Of a stretch of DNA of 20,417 bases, positions 1 to 6,353 are shown one piece after another. Numbering within the stretch: the first letter of the stretch is position 1; the number at the start of each line of letters is the position of its first letter. Location of the stretch: NCBI GenBank assembly GCA_963743595.1, contig CAVURW010000122.1:1-20417 (forward strand), read 5' to 3'. A model generated the notes under the pieces. That model did not search any database. It was given only the letters and a program-made list of their open reading frames with translations, and was not told the origin of the DNA. The stretch comes from CAVURW01 sp963743595. GTDB lineage: Bacteria; Verrucomicrobiota; Verrucomicrobiia; Methylacidiphilales; UBA1321. A program made the translations under genes and the position numbers.

Positions 1-694
1 CATTAACCGCCACCTCGCGAAAAGCCAACCGACCATCGGTTCCCGGAACTGGCTTCCCAATCGTCAAACCCGCCTCCTGTAAGCGTTGCAACACGTCTTC
101 ACGCAGCTCGGAATCGGTTACGACCACCTTTTGCGGGCGCGTTTCTAAAACAGCAAGCTGGTCCAAGATATGATCGGGAACATTCGGGCGCTCCAAACGC
201 AGCTCAGCGAAACGTTCCTTCACCCGAGCATGCCGACGAGAAAAGAGATCAATGGCTCCACGAGGTACTTCGCCCACTTCAAACACGCCCGATTGACCAA
301 CGACTGTCTTGTATCCTTTCTCCAGAAAATAACGAGCGACATTGGCTTGGATTTCATAGTCGAACTGTCTTCTTAAACGGAACATTTCACGGGCATCGAG
401 CGCATAGACCCCACCCCGATCCTTATCGTAGGTCGTATTGACCACCAACCGATGAAAATGGAGACCGGGATCACCCACACGACTGGCGTTATGAACAAAT
501 TCAGCGGCGATCAGTTCACCGGTCTGTTTAGTTTCATAAACACGATTGCCCGCTGCATTGCGCTTGGAAGCATCCCGAGTCGCCGCTACTTCACGTTCAA
601 ACCCACGCCACGCTTCATCCACAATCTTGCGGATATCCCGGGCAATCTGATCATCTAAAGCAGCCAAAATCGCCACTGACTTTGGCGGGCTCAT
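1..694 (-). pseudogene. MobF/TrwC-type relaxase, internal fragment without N-terminus
   Basis: Reading the minus strand from 694 to the left edge gives an uninterrupted frame of 231 codons that continues outside the window. It opens with MSPPKSVAILAAL, the conserved 'F-S-x-P-K-S-V' segment that in TrwC relaxases lies about 95 residues after the start. It continues to GDPGLHFHRLVVN, the metal-binding H-x-H motif, and to GEVPRGAIDLFSRRHARVKE, also typical of the family. The catalytic tyrosines are absent here. They lie at 13500-13727 on the same strand, so this is the 3' part of a gene split by an insertion. The ATG at 694 is the first codon after the junction and overlaps the stop of the HNH fragment (ATGA). 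A helicase domain would be expected beyond the left edge. Family assignment is firm; lack of function is inferred. Confidence 0.85.
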
Positions 695-1008
695 AACAGC
701 TGGACGTTAGTGGTCGTGTAACCGTCAATCGCATTAATTCGGTCGAGCACCGATCCATATTCAGGGAGAGAATTACTGCATTTTTTACAGAGACCTTTTT
801 GCTCAAGGAGCTTTTGTGCCTTCAAGCGACGGCGCACCATTGGCTTACTGCGCTCATCATACATCAGCTCCTTGGCGATCTTGCGTCGAAGTGCGAAGAG
901 AAGGCCAGGGTCCCCAGCGCTAGACTCCTTCAATTGGTCTCGTATGTAACCGAGCAGAGGCGCTGCCAATGTCCGTTGTTCGTCGGAGCTGAGTTGTCGA
1001 TTAGGCAT
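691..1008 (-). pseudogene. HNH-like zinc protein, 3' truncated
   Basis: This 105-residue frame begins MPNRQLSSDEQRTL and has a basic helical N-terminal half. It then reads GLCKKCSNSLPEYGSVLDR and ends DGYTTTNVQLL before a TGA. The C-x-x-C pair, the 'LDR' and the 'GYT..NVQLL' segment match the first half of small HNH/McrA-like proteins, where the next residues are normally C-x-x-C/H. Here the second metal-binding pair is missing. The frame stops exactly where relaxase sequence begins, so the gene appears cut by the junction at about 692-697. Nuclease activity is not expected from the truncated form. Alternatively it is a complete short zinc protein, which I think less likely. Confidence 0.6.
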
Positions 1009-1095
1009 GTTGTTTCTATCGGGTACGATCTTCTCTGCCTTTAAGATTATCTATTCTGCTTGGTGCTACCAAGACTATTAGCGATCGGAGGGACG

Positions 1096-2150
1096 TTAGA
1101 CAACCGCCCGAGATTCGCCGGGATTCTTGTTGAATCTGACAATTTTGTTGGCCTTTTCCGTTTCGTAAAACTCCAGCGGCAGCACCATTATGTTTGCTCC
1201 CACGCCATAAGCCGCGTGAACAGCTCTGGATTTATGTCCCAGGTGATTCATAGCGTCCCGTTCGGGCATACCTGCTGTCCTGGCCCTTTGTGCCCAGGCA
1301 TAGCGGTACGAATGCAGCGTGCGGCTTTCGATCTTGAGGGTTTTACAGCGGCGCTTGAATTCTGTGGAGCGGTGGGAAGGCTTTTCTCTCTTGAGCCTCG
1401 GGAAGAAGTCGCCCATTTGTGGAAGTTGGTCGAGAATACTTTGGATGCGTGGCCCGATCTTCATAGACGTTTCGCCGCCATGCTTTCCTTCGAGCTTCTG
1501 ACGTTCGAAGTGAATGAACCCATTCTCACGGTCAACCCTCTTCCAGGTAAGTTGGGAAATGTCTGATTGAGAACCGCCTGTTTCCCAGAGGAGCGCATAA
1601 TAAAGCCTCCTCTCTAGGTTGGTTTCCTTGGCCATGATCCCCTGTCAATGGCATGGAATTTTTTGCTTCGAATCGACGGCCAAGCAGCTTCGGCCATGAC
1701 TGGAGACAACAGCCAGCCCAGGTGGAGGGCGTAATTGTGGAGGCGCTTCAGATAATGATGGGTCGAGTTGCCCGATTTCCTATGTTCGAGTACGGAAAAC
1801 AAATGTTCCGCTGAGGTGTCGATCAACTTGATCTTTCCTAGGACGAAAAAGGGCCGACTCCGAAACGCTCTTTGCTTTCGTTCCTTGGTCGACTCGACTC
1901 CCGCAGCCACGTACCGATCCATGACTTCCTGCCAGGTCCTTGTGTTGAATTCTGGCGAGGACGCCGAAAGGTAAACCTTCGCCATCCCTTTGTTTAGAGA
2001 CGGCAGCTCGGTGGCCTGATTCTTCGCTGCCAGCAGACGCGCCGCTTTTACCCGATTGGTCGTGCCAAGGCTCTGCTTAGACTTCGTCACCATATCTCGG
2101 GCATAGAACATTCCGCCTTTACGGCAGAACATCTTGTAGCGCTCTTTCAT
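1096..2150 (-). pseudogene. Tyrosine recombinase (integrase), frameshifted
   Basis: Two minus-strand frames make one recombinase. The first (2150 to 1614) starts MKERYKMFCRKGG and carries the arm and core-binding parts (TRTWQEVMDRYV; YLKRLHNYALHLGWL). The second (1635 to 1096) carries the catalytic domain: WETGGSQSDISQLTW, TLHSYRYAWAQRA (H-x-x-R) and NHLGHKSRAVHAAYG (G-H...Y). The frame changes near 1640-1655, where a few residues between 'FHAID' and 'IMAKETNLERR' seem missing, so a small deletion is likely. The usual first catalytic Arg region reads TGGSQ; from memory this is a subfamily trait and not decay. A related 3' remnant lies at 6033-6206. A sequencing error could also explain the frameshift. 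Confidence 0.82.
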
Positions 2151-2548
2151 GCGGCCTCCTGAACCATGAGCAAGGCTACTGGAAAGGGCCGTTTTTCCGT
2201 TAAGGAGTAGCGTCCTCCTTGTGCCGAGATAGCTGCGGAATAGTTCCAGAGCAACCCCAAAAAGAGGTGATCTAGGCCCACTTTTAGGCCCAGTCGGAGG
2301 TTTTTGGAGGTTTTTAAAAAGTTAAGTGCTTCAATTGCAGGGACTTGCGTATGAAGCTCCGAAGGTAGGGCTCGGACGATCCAGCTATCCGACTGCCTAC
2401 GACAAATAACGGATGCTTCCCTCTGTAGCAAGGCTAATCTGCCACTACTCCGCCACTAGTACTCTGTTAGGATACCACTACTCCCGTGTACCCTGTTTTG
2501 TACCCTGTGAACCCACTTTGAACCCTATTCGCTTGGGCATGTTCTGAA
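2151..2548. repeat. Non-coding region with clustered short direct repeats
   Basis: No convincing gene lies between the recombinase start and the toxin-antitoxin pair. The stretch holds short direct repeats: TAGGCCCA at 2273-2280 and 2285-2292; GGAGGTTTTT at 2296-2305 and 2306-2315; CCACTACTCC at 2442-2451 and 2475-2484; GTACCCTGT at 2488-2496 and 2500-2508; TGAACCC at 2508-2514 and 2519-2525. Spacings of 10-12 bp and 33 bp are close to whole helical turns. Because this lies just upstream of a recombinase gene, arm-type integrase sites are a reasonable guess, but nothing proves it. Confidence 0.5.
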
Positions 2549-2567
2549 CTGAATCCGGTGGATTCAG
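2549..2567. promoter_or_regulatory. Perfect palindrome, candidate toxin-antitoxin operator
   Basis: CTGAATCC-GGT-GGATTCAG is a perfect inverted repeat with 8-bp arms and a 3-bp centre. It ends 52 bp before the antitoxin start and just upstream of the candidate -35 box. Toxin-antitoxin operons are commonly autoregulated through such palindromes, so an operator role is likely but inferred. Confidence 0.5.
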
Positions 2568-2584
2568 CCATGGAATTACGCTAC

Positions 2585-2613
2585 TTGATCCTCCCGGTAG
2601 AGCTGATTAGACT
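2585..2613 (+). promoter_or_regulatory. Candidate promoter of the toxin-antitoxin operon
   Basis: TTGATC (2585-2590) and TAGACT (2608-2613) are 17 bp apart and resemble -35/-10 hexamers. The antitoxin ATG begins at 2620, only 7 bp after the -10, and no Shine-Dalgarno sequence is visible. If this promoter is real, the transcript would be leaderless or nearly so. Confidence 0.4.
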
Positions 2614-2619
2614 CTCCCT

Positions 2620-2841
2620 ATGACCGTAACGGAAATACTCCAAGAATTGCCCCAGCTATCCCCTGAAGACCAGGACATGATCAGACAGCGTTTGGATCAG
2701 TTGCGATCCGAGCATGACGAAGAAACGCCGGAAACCCTGCGCGCACTCGATGAGGCCCGGCAAGCCATACGTGAGGGAAAGGTTCACTCCGTTGAGAAAG
2801 TGCGCCAACTGGTCACTCAATGGACTTCCAAGTCGTCATAA
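2620..2841 (+). CDS. Antitoxin of a ParE/RelE-type module (addiction module family)
   Basis: This 73-residue acidic protein begins MTVTEILQELPQLSPEDQ and contains ETPETLRALDEARQAIREGK followed by HSVEKVRQLV. That layout matches the short 'addiction module' antitoxins paired with ParE/RelE toxins: an N-terminal helix with 'L.p.d...i...L' and a C-terminal toxin-wrapping segment. It would neutralise the toxin encoded immediately downstream. The two genes overlap by 22 bp (2820-2841), which supports coupled translation. The ATG at 2620 was chosen because it is the first in frame and gives the normal family length. A palindrome upstream may serve for autoregulation. Confidence 0.82.
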   Translation: MTVTEILQELPQLSPEDQDMIRQRLDQLRSEHDEETPETLRALDEARQAIREGKVHSVEKVRQLVTQWTSKSS

Positions 2842-3125
2842 ACGACTTTTTTGTTCGCGATCTTAAAGAGATTGTTGAATATCTGGCCCAGCAAGCAGGC
2901 TCAGACACAGCGTCCCGAATTGGTCAAGAGTTGGTGGAGCGGGCAATAGAAGTCGGTCGGGCACCTGTGGCGGGAAGTCCCGTACAAAATCAGCCGGGCA
3001 CACGAAAAGTGTTCCTTTATTCCTATGTTATTTATTACGAGGTGAACAAACCTGCTGCCGCAGTGGAAATTCTTCGAATCCGACATGGGTCTCGGAATCC
3101 GAGGAGTCTTCGTCTCAGACCCTAA
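2820..3125 (+). CDS. ParE/RelE-family toxin
   Basis: This 101-residue protein has the ParE/RelE layout. An N-terminal strand (MDFQVVINDFF) is followed by helices (RDLKEIVEYLAQQAGSDTAS; GQELVERAIEV). Then comes the core GSPVQNQPGTRKVFLYSYVI with a 'VIYYEV' strand, and the closing EILRIRHGSRNP, matching the common 'vlrI.Hg.R' ending. Family members target gyrase (ParE) or ribosome-bound mRNA (RelE); the sequence alone does not show which. The gene overlaps its antitoxin and seems complete, so the pair may still stabilise this accessory segment. Confidence 0.85.
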   Translation: MDFQVVINDFFVRDLKEIVEYLAQQAGSDTASRIGQELVERAIEVGRAPVAGSPVQNQPGTRKVFLYSYVIYYEVNKPAAAVEILRIRHGSRNPRSLRLRP

Positions 3126-3314
3126 GCAGCTTTTGTTATATTTTAAGGCTTGGATTCAGTGGGGTACCTTATTAGCCTATTCGACAACAGCATCAGCGTT
3201 TACGGTTCACAATTTAGCCTCGAGATTATTAAGTTTCGATCACAATAGCTATGACGATCTCATGGGCAATCGGTATGCGCCCTGGCTTGGGTAGGTACAT
3301 CGCCTACGCCCGAT

Positions 3315-3698
3315 TTGGCTTTCTTTGTCGCCTTCGCGTTTCAAGTCCTTGCCCTCTGTGTGTACAACGCAATGGTAAGAGAAATCTCACCAATTGAAGA
3401 TTTGCCTCCGCAAACCGCCCGAATGTCAACCTTAGCCGGGAAATTTGACCTTAGCTTTTGCACCTACGATTGCCCTCGGTATTCAGTTCCCGTGGATTGG
3501 TTTCAGTTGTCCCTTACCTATGATGACACGCAGCTCGTGTCCTTCACATTTCCTGGAGAGTTAGGCACCTTTACCCAACCTACAGATTTTAATCCCCTCT
3601 TATACTTCTACACAAGAGATCATCTACTGTCCGTCAGGGAACTAATCAGTAGTACAGGGGCGATAAATGATTTTAGTACAAACATTACTGCCGGATGA
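3315..3698 (+). CDS. Hypothetical protein, possibly part of a broken gene
   Basis: An open frame of 127 codons from TTG at 3315; the first ATG is at 3372. The frame has no recognisable domain and no clear ribosome binding site. Residues 1-20 are hydrophobic, the rest mixed and aromatic-rich (DWFQLSLTYDD; LLYFYTRDHLL). It ends in a 32-bp overlap with the next frame. The frame just before it (about 3170-3294, ending NRYAPWLG) has similar character, so all three pieces may be remnants of one gene carrying frameshifts. I cannot assign a function, and it may be non-coding. Confidence 0.35.
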   Translation: MAFFVAFAFQVLALCVYNAMVREISPIEDLPPQTARMSTLAGKFDLSFCTYDCPRYSVPVDWFQLSLTYDDTQLVSFTFPGELGTFTQPTDFNPLLYFYTRDHLLSVRELISSTGAINDFSTNITAG

Positions 3699-4044
3699 CG
3701 TTGATACGCTTCTTTGTCAGATGCACCCACGACCTGATAGTTTTCCTGTACTTATGCTTTCATTAGCACCGGAACCCGGATTGACTCCCGAGATTCCTGG
3801 GATACCACAAACTAGAATCATAGATGCTGTAAACAACTTCGACGTTACTGAAGTGTCCATAGGATTTTACGAGAATTCAGAACTCAATATATTCCCTAGT
3901 CATATTAAATACTCTAAGGGGCTTATCAGGATCAATAGGGCATTAGCAGAGGGTCTTCGGGAATCTCGCAAATTATTTGTAACTCTAGATAAATTTGGTC
4001 GGCAAGCCCTTCATTTGGAAGCAAAGTCTATTTTAGAGGCCTGA
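3667..4044 (+). CDS. Hypothetical protein
   Basis: A 125-residue frame beginning MILVQTLLPDDVDTLLCQM and ending HLEAKSILEA. It has a protein-like composition with a plausible helical C-terminus (INRALAEGLRESRKLFVTL) and no membrane segment or signal peptide. No family was recognised. It overlaps the preceding frame by 32 bp. That is either translational coupling of two small genes or a frameshift in one longer gene. The start codon is uncertain because no ribosome binding site stands out. It is AT-richer than the mntH region. Confidence 0.45.
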   Translation: MILVQTLLPDDVDTLLCQMHPRPDSFPVLMLSLAPEPGLTPEIPGIPQTRIIDAVNNFDVTEVSIGFYENSELNIFPSHIKYSKGLIRINRALAEGLRESRKLFVTLDKFGRQALHLEAKSILEA

Positions 4045-4380
4045 CCTGCCTCGAACCAAAAACCAAATCTACATCGAATAATTGCACAGGATAGAAGATA
4101 GAAACCCCGTTGCGCCGCACCTCTTCTGAAGTCGGCGCGTTTCCGTTTGGTTAGAGCTTTCCGAGAACAGTACGAATTGTCGACCTGCTCGGGAAGCCCT
4201 CAAAGCCAAACTGTGGGTTTGGTTTTCGGTCACGAGCCTGCCGACAATCAGACAGGTTGCTCAACAAGGTTGGGCGGGAAGGCTGGACCGCAGCAGGTGC
4301 GAGGAAGAACCCTTCTTGTTATCCACTCGTATTAAGTTCGCGAGAGGCAATACGTTGATGACATTCGTCATCTACTTTTG
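4045..4380. other. Gap without a supported gene; possible decayed coding piece and a small inverted repeat
   Basis: One plus-strand frame stays open from about 4154 to 4410 and reads in part REALKAKLWVWFSVTSLPTI, which looks protein-like. It has no start codon near its beginning, so I treat it as a possible gene relic. GATGAC-ATTC-GTCATC at 4357-4372 is a perfect inverted repeat with 6-bp arms, lying just before the 10-bp repeat array. Nothing else is identifiable. Confidence 0.3.
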
Positions 4381-4382
4381 CT

Positions 4383-4520
4383 GGTGCGTAAAAGCGCGTA
4401 GAAGTGCGTAGGGTAAGCGTTTTTAAACGGGATTACGCACGGGAGCCAGAGAGAAGGCCGAAGAATGCAAAGGCGTTTAAAAGCGCGTAAAGACGTTTAA
4501 AGGCGTGTCAAACCGTGTCG
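4383..4520. repeat. Helically phased 10-bp repeat array (iteron- or operator-like)
   Basis: GCGTA recurs at 4386, 4396 and 4406, exactly 10 bp apart, in units such as AAAGCGCGTA and GAAGTGCGTA. A second block has 'CG' cores at 4474, 4484, 4494, 4504 and 4514, again exactly 10 bp apart (AGGCGTTTAA, AAGCGCGTAA, AGACGTTTAA, AGGCGTGTCA, AACCGTGTCG). Between the blocks are a palindrome CGTTT-TT-AAACG (4418-4429) and an inverted unit TTACGCAC (4433-4440). A 10-bp period does not fit a codon repeat, so protein binding on one face of the helix is the natural reading. Replication iterons or a multi-site operator are candidates. Confidence 0.65.
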
Positions 4521-4789
4521 TGCGAAGAGGAACGGCAACTGTTCAGCAACCGAGGATCTTCCGAGATAACCGAAAGGTTGCCAAAAGGCGTCAAGAAGTA
4601 GCTGTTTTTCTTCAAGAAGCATCCGGATGGCTTCAAAAAGCTTCACGAGGTTGGAGCCAGAAATCCGCTGAGTTTTGGGATAAAGTAGGGCCTGGGGCTT
4701 ATAGAGTCATCTTGCCAGAACTGTTCAACGTATGGGAATGGCGCTACAGAAAGCTATGGGGTGGCCACAAGAAGTGGCAGGCGGGGTGA
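4505..4789 (+). CDS. Hypothetical basic protein with octapeptide repeats
   Basis: A 94-residue frame from GTG at 4505, inside the last units of the 10-bp array. The N-terminus is strongly basic (RDNRKVAKRRQE). Three consecutive imperfect 8-residue units follow: FLQEASGW, LQKASRGW, SQKSAEFW. The C-terminus is rich in Trp and Lys (VWEWRYRKLWGGHKK). I recognise no family. A DNA- or membrane-associated protein is possible from the charge and Trp content. Its start inside the repeat array would allow that array to control it. It ends within the first stem of the hairpin at 4780-4800. Confidence 0.4.
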   Translation: MSNRVVRRGTATVQQPRIFRDNRKVAKRRQEVAVFLQEASGWLQKASRGWSQKSAEFWDKVGPGAYRVILPELFNVWEWRYRKLWGGHKKWQAG

Positions 4790-4822
4790 CAATCCCCGCC
4801 CGATCACGGGAAGTGATCGCCC
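4780..4822. repeat. Structured repeat, copy A (two adjacent hairpins)
   Basis: GGCGGGG-TGACAAT-CCCCGCC (4780-4800) is a 7-bp stem, followed at once by CGATCAC-GGGAA-GTGATCG (4801-4819), another perfect 7-bp stem. Eighteen bases, ATCCCCGCCCGATCACGG (4792-4809), recur exactly at 5998-6015, with weaker similarity on both sides. There is no T-run, so a simple terminator is not obvious. Confidence 0.65.
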
Positions 4823-4881
4823 TGAAGACGAGACAGGATGAAGGCTCGATTTGCGCTCGAAATTGTGCCTAACTGTTGTGC

Positions 4882-5352
4882 ATGGTGTCTGACTCGACTT
4901 CTCAGGAATCCAACGTACGGGCTTCCCATTATTTTATCGCTCAGACGGCGGACTATTGCTGGAAATGTCGTGGAGGGACTCGTCTATTTGCCTTTATCGT
5001 TCCCGAGGATCACGAATCGTTAGAGAATGACTGGGAACTCGTTCCAGAGCCTGCTTTCCTGCAATATGTGGAGTCCATTCCTAAGTCTGTGGAACAAAGC
5101 ATAACGGCAATCACCAGTCTTTACAAACTGGGCTATAGCGACACCTTAAAACAATCGTACTGGATGAATCACTGCGAGAAGTGTGGCGTGGGACAGGGAG
5201 ACGACAAACTTTTTGACATCGAAGACGCCTTTCATCCGATCAATGAAAAGCAAGCTCGAGCCATCACATTACGCGAGATTAAACAACCGTTCGAGGCTCA
5301 TGTGGGCGGAATGTTTTTCACTCCGCTTGTCGATCAGATGTCCCGAGTCTGA
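4882..5352 (+). CDS. Hypothetical protein with two CxxC zinc-like motifs
   Basis: The frame of 156 residues from ATG 4882 (or TTG 4876, GTG 4885) contains two cysteine pairs. YCWKCRGG is followed by a hydrophobic strand (RLFAFIVPEDHE), and further on comes NHCEKCGVGQGDD. The rest includes FLQYVESIPKSVEQSI and EIKQPFEAHVGG. Two knuckles of this type suggest a bound zinc ion and a structural or nucleic-acid role, but I recognise no named family. There is no clear Shine-Dalgarno sequence. An ATG at 4838 in another frame has a better purine-rich leader (GAGACAGG), so a frameshift at the start is possible. The gene lies between the two copies of the structured repeat. Confidence 0.6.
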   Translation: MVSDSTSQESNVRASHYFIAQTADYCWKCRGGTRLFAFIVPEDHESLENDWELVPEPAFLQYVESIPKSVEQSITAITSLYKLGYSDTLKQSYWMNHCEKCGVGQGDDKLFDIEDAFHPINEKQARAITLREIKQPFEAHVGGMFFTPLVDQMSRV

Positions 5353-5639
5353 AGGGAAGACAATAAATATTAGGTTCGGACCGGGCGGAGCCCTCTCCAT
5401 CCCCCAGGTTATGGACCTTGGGGGGAATGTCGTCCTCACTTGATTTAGCTGCTCCTGGCGTCGCTTGGGGCCTGTTCCGGCCCCAAACCCGACCCTAAAC
5501 GCTCATTGCCGCTAGGGCTAGGGTGGCAGGTGGGGAAAATGGGAGGCACCAGAAACGCCCTCGTTTAGCTGCTAAATCAGCTCTTTTTCAGAGTGCTGAT
5601 GATCTTATAAAAGAGTCAATCTCTTTTTTATTTTAGCCG
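5353..5639. other. Non-coding gap with several hairpins
   Basis: No gene is supported here. TTGGGGCC-TGTTCC-GGCCCCAA (5465-5486) is a perfect 8-bp stem. CCCCCAGGT...ACCTTGGGGG (5401-5424) forms a stem with one bulge. TTTAGCTGCT occurs twice (near 5442 and 5565). The density of stems is unusual and fits a decayed end of a mobile element, although no mobile-element boundary can be fixed. Confidence 0.5.
5609..5635 (+). terminator. Candidate weak intrinsic terminator
   Basis: AAAAGAG-TCAAT-CTCTTTT (5609-5627) is a 7-bp stem followed by a T-rich tail (ttatttt). The stem is AT-rich and therefore weak. It points rightward, about 260 bp after the Cys-rich ORF, and also faces the end of the minus-strand excisionase-like gene. 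Confidence 0.35.
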
Positions 5640-5900
5640 CTAAGAACGCAGAAAGATAGTCTCGCCGTTCTCGCCAGGAGTGAGGGGCGGCAGCTCGCCT
5701 TGCTTCCAACGGTTGTACGCTTTTTTGAGGCTTTCCATGTCCAGAAGAGTTGCCCGACCTGGCCCACCTTTGCGGACGACATGCACCCAACGAGCCGCCA
5801 TCATCCGCTTGAGAATCTGTTTGGAGCCGAGCATTTTAACGGCTTGCGGTTGGGTAATAGCTAACGGTTCAATAAAAGAGTAATGGATCGATTTAGTCAT
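5640..5900 (-). CDS. Excisionase-like small DNA-binding protein
   Basis: An 86-residue protein begins MTKSIHYSFIEPLAITQPQA. The segment ITQPQAVKMLGSKQILKRMM looks like a helix-turn-helix of the winged excisionase/AlpA type. A basic strand RWVHVVRKGG with TLLDMESLKKAYNRWKQGE follows, as expected for the wing and last helix. Such proteins direct recombination by tyrosine integrases. The gene lies just downstream, on the same strand, of the integrase 3' remnant (6033-6290), which supports the assignment. It appears complete but has probably lost its partner. Family identity is inferred from the motif only. Confidence 0.55.
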   Translation of the reverse strand: MTKSIHYSFIEPLAITQPQAVKMLGSKQILKRMMAARWVHVVRKGGPGRATLLDMESLKKAYNRWKQGELPPLTPGENGETIFLRS

Positions 5901-5985
5901 GCACCCAGTTCATCACCAAACTGAGGAAATCGGGTAGCGCACCAGTCGGTATAGTCCGACCTGTCCAAATTATTTCAACACATCG

Positions 5986-6029
5986 GGCGAGGAAGACATC
6001 CCCGCCCGATCACGGAAAGCAATCAACCC
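5986..6029. repeat. Structured repeat, copy B
   Basis: ATCCCCGCCCGATCACGG at 5998-6015 is identical to 4792-4809. The preceding GGGCGAGG can pair with the CCCCGCCC, so the first hairpin is kept with one mismatch. The second stem is degraded here (AAAGCAATCA instead of GAAGTGATCG). It lies immediately beyond the 3' end of the integrase remnant. Confidence 0.6.
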
Positions 6030-6032
6030 GGG

Positions 6033-6290
6033 CTACAACGCCTTGGCGCTCTGCTCTGTCTGACTATCAAACCGCACAATATTCTTTGCTTTCTCCATCT
6101 CATAAAACTCCAGAGGCAGAACGGTGGGGTTCGCTCCAGATCCGTAAGCGGCGTGAATTGCCCTGGATTTATGCCCCAAATGATTCATAGCGTCGCGTTC
6201 GGGCTCTCGATTTGCCCAGATGGTTTCTTGGCTTTTGCGGCTGGGGAGAAAAAATCCGTTGACAGTTGGTTCACAGGAAAGTAGCTTCAC
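6033..6290 (-). pseudogene. Tyrosine recombinase 3' remnant
   Basis: The open frame is 85 codons, but only its C-terminal 56 residues (about 6206 to 6033) match a recombinase: PERDAMNHLGHKSRAIHAAYG, then VLPLEFYEMEKAKNIVRF. This parallels the end of the integrase at 1096-2150, which has PERDAMNHLGHKSRAVHAAYG and VLPLEFYETEKANKIVRF. At DNA level 6165-6204 and 1228-1267 share 36 of 40 bases. The H-x-x-R motif and everything upstream are gone, so the protein cannot be active. It shows a second, related element once integrated here. Confidence 0.8.
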
Positions 6291-6296
6291 GTCTAC

Positions 6297-6352
6297 ATTG
6301 TAGCCAAGGTTACAATCCGTATTATGGCCTAAACCATGAAGATTTAGCTACT
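6297..6352 (+). promoter_or_regulatory. mntH promoter with MntR-type operator
   Basis: ATTGTAGCCAAGGTTACAAT (6297-6316) is a 20-bp near-palindrome with half-sites TGTAGC and GTTACA around a 4-bp centre. It overlaps a candidate -35 (TTGTAG, 6298-6303) with a -10 TATTAT at 6320-6325 (16-bp spacer). A second site TGAAGA-TTTA-GCTACT (6337-6352) lies 38 bp further on. The centre resembles, from memory, the E. coli MntR box pattern TAGC-N4-GCTA. The mntR gene lies directly downstream of mntH. An alternative promoter is TTGACA (6259) with TAGCTT (6282). Confidence 0.6.
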
Positions 6353-6353
6353 T

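Noticed and set aside
2147..2431. 94-codon minus-strand frame ending next to the integrase start
   Set aside because: No domain, overlaps the repeat-rich spacer and has no ribosome binding site; likely chance.
4383..4520. CRISPR-like array
   Set aside because: Units are about 10 bp without unique spacers of 30 bp or more; no cas gene is present.
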